64,000 nucleotides of DNA from Chthonomonadaceae bacterium (GTDB taxonomy: Bacteria > Armatimonadota > Fimbriimonadia > Fimbriimonadales > Fimbriimonadaceae): contig CP054189.1 in the NCBI GenBank assembly GCA_015709495.1, positions 1,426,001 through 1,490,000 of the forward strand. Direction: 5' to 3'. The position numbers were made by a program, and so were the translations under genes. This document shows, in pieces, positions 59,486 to 64,000 of this stretch. Within the stretch, counting starts at the first letter, position 1; every line of letters starts with the position of its first letter. The notes beneath the pieces were generated by a model. That model saw only the letters and a list, made by a program, of their open reading frames with translations, ran no database searches and had not been told where the DNA came from.

Positions 59486-61738
59486 CTAGAACTTCTGTTT
59501 GCCCGGAGGCTGCTCCTCGTCGCGCCCGCGCCAGCACAATCGGTAGGGTACGGGACTGTCGACCGTTAGCGCGCCGTCCTCGAACCCAACCCGGAGTTCG
59601 CCGTCCGGGTGCGCGATTTGAGCCTCGAATCTCCTGAGCGAGCCCGGTCGGGGCATGATTTTGGCTTTCTTCCACCCCGGCGCGATGCTGGTAACGCCTG
59701 CGACGATCTGAAGGAACCCGAGGATCGGATGCGCGCTCCAAGCATGGCAGTCGGACCGCGTAGGCTCTGGCGCTTCAGCGAACGTGGTGAGGCCGGATTC
59801 GATCATCTCCTTCCAAGGCTGGAGTTCGGCGAGGTAGTCGTAGGGGTTGTCCTCACGAGCGAACATGGCGAGGTGCTTGTAGTAGCTGAAGTAATGGGAG
59901 CTGCGGGCGGCATCGGCCTGAGCGAGGGCATCCGCCGGCCAGGGGTGGGGCGTTCGTTCAAACATGAGAAGATGGCAGATTTGCAGCGCCTCGGCGTGTT
60001 CAGCGGGGGTGTTGTCGATCCCTTTCTTCCTGCTGGCAGCGAGCGCACCCCTAGGGCCGCTATCGGCCGTCCACTCGCGACTCGTCTGTGCCCAATCCTG
60101 CCAGAACTTTACGCCTCGACGCTCGGCCTCGCTCACCTCCAGGAACCCCTTGATCCTCTCGGCCACCGTGGTCGCGATTTCGAGAGTGAGTTGGTGCATC
60201 AGGGAGTTGAGCCTGCCCGGTGGGACGCCCCAACGCCAACCTGGAACCCAATCTCCGAACGGCCAGAACTGCTCAGACTCACGTTGAAGCTTGCGGAACC
60301 GGCCGAGGATTCGGCTGAGAGTCTGGAACGATACGAAATCGGGCATCGCCGAAGGGTCGTCGTAGAGCAACTGATCCCCCACCATCATCACCCACCACAA
60401 ACTGAACGGCGGGATGACCTGGCATTGGCGGCTGGGATAGCGCGATTGAGTCAGACCGTTTTCCATCAGCGACCAGCCCAGCGTTTCGACCGCGTTGCGT
60501 TGCAGCGCTCGATCCCGGCCCAAGTAATAGCCGAGGAGAGCCTGAATCCTCGTGTCGCCAGCGTACTGGAGTTGCTCGTAATAGGGACAATCGAAGTAGG
60601 TCTCTCCGGCGCAGCGCTCTGCCGTTCGGACGCCCACCTGCCAAATCCGGTCCACCCACGGGTCTTCGGCGGTGAAACGGGAATCGACGCTCAGGGGGTA
60701 TCCAGTCTCGACGGCCTCGATATCGAGCAGTTCGGCCGGCCGGTCCGACTCGAGGGTCAGAAAGCGAAACGTACGCCACCAAAGGGGCTCGAATTCAAAG
60801 GGTTCGTCCGTCGCATCGAAGCGGTCTTGATACCCTCTTGCATGCTTGCCGCGAACTTCATTTCGGTTCCCTTTGACGCCATCTGGGCTCCAAAGCGCCT
60901 CGTCGTAAGTGATCCTGAGGCTGGCGCCTTCCGCCGAACACACCTTGAGTCTCGGATAGGCGCACACGAGCTCGCCGAAGTCGAGAACCACCTTCGATCC
61001 TGAAGGTAGCTTGAGCGGAAGTGTGGGCCGAGCGCCGTCCTCCCCCCCGCACGTGTCCCCCTCGAAACCATGCCGCCGCTTGATTCTGCCTCCAAACGGC
61101 CGAAGCAGCATCGCCGGAAGTGATCGGGGGACCAGCATCCACGGGGTTCCGCCGCTGCAAGCGCCCCGAAGCTCGGCGGCGCAGATTTCATGCGGGGGCG
61201 CCCAGTTCCATCCATCTAAGGCGCTCTGGCCGGGGGAATGAAGCCCCGCGAGTCTGGGGTCGGCGCGGACGATCTCTCCGGGGCCGACGTCGATGTAGAA
61301 CTCCCCCACGCCGGAGTGCATCATCTCGAAGCTCCATTCGGAAACCCGCGCGACCTCCCATTGCCCAGGTGTATCGAGGTCGAACTGAGGGTCGCTCGAC
61401 CAAGCTACGAAGCCGGTTCGCGCGCTGATCTGCGCCATCGGCGCCCACCGGCCAAAGTTCCAAACGAGCGCGACGAGCGAGTTCGAACCGGGCTTAAGGA
61501 ACGGCGCGAGATCGTAAGTGTCGAAAAACCAGTGCTGCAGGTCGCCCCGCTGGGGCCCGAAGCCGATCAGCTTGCCGTTCAAAAAGAGCTTATAGCGCTG
61601 GTCGGCGGAGACGGCGAACTCCAGCGACTTTGGTATTTCGGCCAGTTCGAGCCTTCTTCGGAATGCAAAGACCCCAAGGTCCTCTTGAGGATGGGGGGCG
61701 AGGGAAATCCACCTAGTGGTCAGGTTGGGAGTCAGCAC
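59486..61738 (-). CDS. Alpha-L-rhamnosidase-like glycoside hydrolase (GH78)
   Basis: 750 residues. N-terminal beta domains (about 1-330) include AVSADQRYKLFLNGKLIGFGP and VVLDFGELVCAYPRLKV. An alpha/alpha-barrel (about 340-660) carries the GH78 core ETYFDCPYYEQLQYAGDTRIQALLGYY, and a C-terminal beta domain ends at the C-terminus. GH78 enzymes release L-rhamnose from polysaccharides and plant glycosides. No signal peptide is visible, so it is probably cytosolic and acts on imported oligosaccharides. It links logically to the rhamnose operon at 20-27 kb. GTG start at 61738, 45 bases after the SRPBCC gene. Confidence 0.85.
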   Translation of the reverse strand: MLTPNLTTRWISLAPHPQEDLGVFAFRRRLELAEIPKSLEFAVSADQRYKLFLNGKLIGFGPQRGDLQHWFFDTYDLAPFLKPGSNSLVALVWNFGRWAPMAQISARTGFVAWSSDPQFDLDTPGQWEVARVSEWSFEMMHSGVGEFYIDVGPGEIVRADPRLAGLHSPGQSALDGWNWAPPHEICAAELRGACSGGTPWMLVPRSLPAMLLRPFGGRIKRRHGFEGDTCGGEDGARPTLPLKLPSGSKVVLDFGELVCAYPRLKVCSAEGASLRITYDEALWSPDGVKGNRNEVRGKHARGYQDRFDATDEPFEFEPLWWRTFRFLTLESDRPAELLDIEAVETGYPLSVDSRFTAEDPWVDRIWQVGVRTAERCAGETYFDCPYYEQLQYAGDTRIQALLGYYLGRDRALQRNAVETLGWSLMENGLTQSRYPSRQCQVIPPFSLWWVMMVGDQLLYDDPSAMPDFVSFQTLSRILGRFRKLQRESEQFWPFGDWVPGWRWGVPPGRLNSLMHQLTLEIATTVAERIKGFLEVSEAERRGVKFWQDWAQTSREWTADSGPRGALAASRKKGIDNTPAEHAEALQICHLLMFERTPHPWPADALAQADAARSSHYFSYYKHLAMFAREDNPYDYLAELQPWKEMIESGLTTFAEAPEPTRSDCHAWSAHPILGFLQIVAGVTSIAPGWKKAKIMPRPGSLRRFEAQIAHPDGELRVGFEDGALTVDSPVPYRLCWRGRDEEQPPGKQKF

Positions 61739-61783
61739 ACTTGCTTCTTCGACGCTGCCGCGCCCCAGCCCTTGCGAACTTCT

Positions 61784-62230
61784 CTACGCGGTCTGCTCGG
61801 CCCGCTTCTTGATCGCTCCCAAGACGTTGTCCATGTTCTTGACGACGATGGAATGAACGACCTTGCGAACGAGGGGTCCGAGCGTCGGCACGTTATACTC
61901 ATACTCGACCACGCTGTCGAACCTCGTGCCGCCGTTCTCCTCGCCGAACGACCACGAACCCTCCAACTGGTCATAATCTCCGGAGAGTTGTCGAAACTTG
62001 CAGACATGCGCCTCGTCGTCCCAGATGTCCTCTTGACGCCACCTCACCTTGAGGAGGAACTGCGGGACGATTCCCACCCAATCGCTGACGACGCGGCTGC
62101 CTTCGGTTTCGACGATTTCAAGCGATTTCACGTCGCTCATGAACTCGGGGAATGACGCGTTGTCTTTGGCGATCTCGTAGACCCGGGCGAGCGGGGCATC
62201 GATCCAAACGCTGGTTTCGACGGTGGGCAT
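61784..62230 (-). CDS. SRPBCC/START-like coenzyme-Q-binding-type protein
   Basis: 148 residues, one SRPBCC ligand-binding domain: ETSVWIDAPLARVYEIAKDNASFPEFMSDVKSLEIVE at the start, GRWRQEDIWDDEAHVC-type middle (VRWRQEDIWDDEAH) and GGTRFDSVVEYEYNVPTLGPLVRKVV. Homologues bind hydrophobic ligands or act as cyclase/dehydratase or coenzyme Q chaperones. The ATG at 62230 gives the full domain; TACACT lies 10 bases upstream. Just upstream of the GH78 gene, so the pair may be cotranscribed. Confidence 0.82.
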   Translation of the reverse strand: MPTVETSVWIDAPLARVYEIAKDNASFPEFMSDVKSLEIVETEGSRVVSDWVGIVPQFLLKVRWRQEDIWDDEAHVCKFRQLSGDYDQLEGSWSFGEENGGTRFDSVVEYEYNVPTLGPLVRKVVHSIVVKNMDNVLGAIKKRAEQTA

Positions 62231-62240
62231 GGGCGGGTGG

Positions 62241-62246
62241 AGTGTA
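62241..62246 (-). promoter_or_regulatory. -10 box of the SRPBCC gene (GGTACACT type)
   Basis: Minus-strand TACACT with a 10-base spacer to the ATG at 62230, so a leader of about 3 bases. Flanked by the same 17-base sequence as the rlmN promoter. Confidence 0.45.
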
Positions 62247-62381
62247 CCTTTGAGGCGCGCTTGGCCCTGTGGGTCGAACGGCGCCTGGTGGGAACTGGCG
62301 CGGGCGGAGCGCGTCGTAAGAGGGGAATGCGGGACCAACCGCGAATGCGGATAGGCTCTTGGTTCGTCAAACTATAGGAAA

Positions 62382-63593
62382 ATGTTAGCTTTAGGACTGG
62401 CTCTGGCAATGGCTATGGAAGGCGGCTCGCCCGTGTTGCCGTGCGCCGAGTTGAGTCCGAAGGTCCATGCGATTGTCGAGGCCGCATGGCAAGAAGCCGG
62501 CCAGCAGGCTCAATCCCAACTCGATCCCAAACACCAAGCCGATCTCAAGGCCGACCGTGAACTGGGGGCAGAATACGCTGCGATGGTCGAGAAAGAGGAG
62601 AAGGTCTCGACGAATCAAGCCTACATCGACCGCCTCCAAAGAATCGGAGGCGAGATCGCGCGGATCGCCAATTCGAATCAGGTGTCGGTTTCGTGGGGCG
62701 ACCCTCGGCTGAACCCCTTTGCCTATGAATTCAAGGTGCTCGAAGGCAAGGAGGTCAACGCCTTTTCGCTTCCGGGCGGTTACCTGTATTTTTATGAGGG
62801 TCTGATGGCGTACGCGGAGTCGGACGACGAGCTTGCGGGCGTCGTCGCGCATGAGATTTCGCACTCGAGCTTCCGGCATCTGGCGACTCTTTCGAAGGAG
62901 CAGAGCAAGTTCGATACGATGTCGATCCCGATGATCCTCGCCGCGCTGATCTTGAAGGGCGACGCGGGGATGGGGGTCTTAGTCTTGCGCGACTTGGTGG
63001 GCCTTTCCTCGAAGTCTGGGTGGAGCGTCAAGGCGGAGCTTGCAGCCGATTACGGGGCTTTTCAGTACATGAGAATGAGCCCCTACAACCCTGTGGGGAT
63101 GCTGACCTTCATGGAGCGGCTGGCCAAGGACCAGAGGGCGCTGGAAGCCATCGATTGGGGCATCTACCGCACCCACCCACCGTCGCGCGACCGAGCGGAT
63201 CGGCTCACGAAGTACCTCAAGGAAGCAAAAATCCCGATTCTGCGTAGCGAGGTTTCGAGTTCGTTCCGGGCGCAGGTCCGTCCGGCGGAGCCGGGCTTCG
63301 AAATTGTGTTCGGCGGGCGCCGCATCCACCTGTTCGGCGGAGCGCAGGCCAACGCTCGCGCCGTAGAAGCCCTGAAGCGGCTCAACACGTTCTTCGACGC
63401 GGTCCCCGACCTTTATGAGGTGCAAGCCGGGCCGGACGGAGTGGTTTTGGGTCGTCGCAAGGCGCTGTTCGTCGTCACACAAGAGGACGCCGAAGCGCTC
63501 GGCTTGATGCAAGAAGACGCAACGGAAGAGGCGGTGCGGTCGATCAAGCGCTCTCTTTACATGCTGGCGTACCGCATTTGGGACATCCGGTAG
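62382..63593 (+). CDS. M48-family zinc metallopeptidase (BepA-like)
   Basis: 403 residues with an N-terminal signal-like stretch (LALGLALAMAME), zinc motif HEISH at 157-161 and the third ligand in ELAADYGAFQYM. NAFSLPGGYLYFYEGLM and HPPSRDRADRL are typical of the LoiP/YcaL/BepA-type M48 proteases that degrade stalled outer-membrane proteins. Length is normal. Its 3' end overlaps the convergent ceramidase-like gene by 37 bases. Confidence 0.92.
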   Translation: MLALGLALAMAMEGGSPVLPCAELSPKVHAIVEAAWQEAGQQAQSQLDPKHQADLKADRELGAEYAAMVEKEEKVSTNQAYIDRLQRIGGEIARIANSNQVSVSWGDPRLNPFAYEFKVLEGKEVNAFSLPGGYLYFYEGLMAYAESDDELAGVVAHEISHSSFRHLATLSKEQSKFDTMSIPMILAALILKGDAGMGVLVLRDLVGLSSKSGWSVKAELAADYGAFQYMRMSPYNPVGMLTFMERLAKDQRALEAIDWGIYRTHPPSRDRADRLTKYLKEAKIPILRSEVSSSFRAQVRPAEPGFEIVFGGRRIHLFGGAQANARAVEALKRLNTFFDAVPDLYEVQAGPDGVVLGRRKALFVVTQEDAEALGLMQEDATEEAVRSIKRSLYMLAYRIWDIR

Positions 63594-64000
63594 CGCTCAG
63601 GGAAGGCGAGTTTTTCGAGGGCAAGTTTGGCGGCCTCGACGACGCGCGGACCGATCTCCCGCCCGTGGAACGCCAACGTGGCTTCGTAGCCTCCCCGGTC
63701 GTAGTCTTCAGGGGCAAGGATGTATCCCATCCACCCGCCGGCGTGGCTGACCACAAGAACGGAGCGGAATCCGATCCTGCGGCCCCAGTTCCTGATCTCG
63801 CTGCCCAGTTCGGAGGTCGGCTCTCCCGGAATCCCCACGATCGCGATCTTGCCCAGGCGGAACCCGATCACTTGGGCGTGAGGGGGAGCGAATCGCTTCA
63901 CGACCATCTGGGACAGCGCATCCGGCACTCCATAGGCCGTTGAGAACTCCGGATGAGGGGTGGGCTCAGGGAGTTCGATGGGCGCCTCCGCCCATCCCAG
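63557..64000 (-). CDS. Neutral/alkaline ceramidase-like hydrolase, C-terminal part (5' end beyond window)
   Basis: At least 147 residues; reading continues without a start past base 64000. The sequence matches the C-terminal half of the catalytic domain of neutral non-lysosomal ceramidase-like proteins: IAIVGIPGEPTSELGSEIR (the family has GEPF-like GEPTS), VLVVSHAGGWMGYILAPEDYDRGGYEATL and HGREIGPRVVEAAKLALEKL. These hydrolyse N-acyl linkages in sphingolipids, though many bacterial members act on other amides. Only this fragment is visible, so start, signal peptide and active-site serine cannot be judged. Confidence 0.75.
   Translation of the reverse strand: MGWAEAPIELPEPTPHPEFSTAYGVPDALSQMVVKRFAPPHAQVIGFRLGKIAIVGIPGEPTSELGSEIRNWGRRIGFRSVLVVSHAGGWMGYILAPEDYDRGGYEATLAFHGREIGPRVVEAAKLALEKLAFPERYRMSQMRYASM

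Overview
The window is 64 kb of GC-rich, gene-dense chromosome from a Gram-negative-type (diderm) bacterium. Diderm character follows from Lpt lipopolysaccharide-transport genes, apolipoprotein N-acyltransferase (lnt), lipoproteins and a PEP-CTERM protein. A glutamine amidotransferase-type GatB, a SufC/D/S/U Fe-S operon, a SpoIIIAA-like R3H ATPase and many start codons lying 6-8 bases after a TATAAT-like box suggest a deep-branching group. Armatimonadota (Fimbriimonas-like) is my best guess, but it is an inference and no marker here proves it. No rRNA, CRISPR array, complete insertion sequence or prophage was seen.

Layout. 1-5 kb: an iron/B12-type ABC permease cut by the window edge, a divergent aminotransferase plus RNase III, a PEP-CTERM protein and an M24 peptidase. 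5-7 kb: tRNA-Gln, -Pro, -Thr and -Tyr and a Gly-rich LTXXQ-like secreted protein. 7-16 kb: a thioredoxin lipoprotein, a sigma-54 response regulator without a DNA-binding domain and its GAF histidine kinase, GlpX, a divergent YchF GTPase, Lnt and a phosphoglycerate-mutase-like phosphatase. 16-19 kb: a MoxR ATPase, glycosyltransferase and parvulin-like chaperone operon. 19-27 kb: a catabolic operon encoding a bifunctional rhamnulose-1-phosphate aldolase/lactaldehyde dehydrogenase, a rhamnulokinase, the LutABC lactate oxidase and a FucI-type isomerase. Together these could take a 6-deoxyhexose to dihydroxyacetone phosphate and pyruvate. A GH78 alpha-L-rhamnosidase at 59.5-61.7 kb could supply the sugar.

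27-33 kb: CsaA (divergent), then HesB/IscA, Rrf2, SufT, SufU, SufS, SufD and SufC; sufB is absent. 33.3-35.4 kb: a small disturbed region next to tRNA-Asn, with an acetolactate-decarboxylase-like secreted protein, a broken coiled-coil/DUF262 gene remnant and a seven-unit tandem repeat. 35.4-40 kb: a free-methionine-sulfoxide-reductase-like GAF protein, an ArsR-SulP pair and MnmG. 40-44.6 kb: an operon of GatB, a TPR protein, a DivIVA-like protein, YggU, a double-FHA protein and a PP2C phosphatase. 44.7-50 kb: two secreted subtilisin-family proteases flanking RimO. 50-56.5 kb: an operon of RlmN, LptC-like, LptA-like, LptB, LptF/G, a DUF3084 coiled-coil protein and a RuvX-like nuclease fold. 56.5-64 kb: an HtrA protease, the R3H ATPase, the rhamnosidase, a SRPBCC protein, an M48 protease and a partial neutral-ceramidase-like gene.

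The most useful general observation is the promoter architecture. About fifteen genes at the head of a transcription unit start almost exactly where transcription should start, which predicts leaderless mRNAs. Eight of them share an extended -10 box followed by CG.
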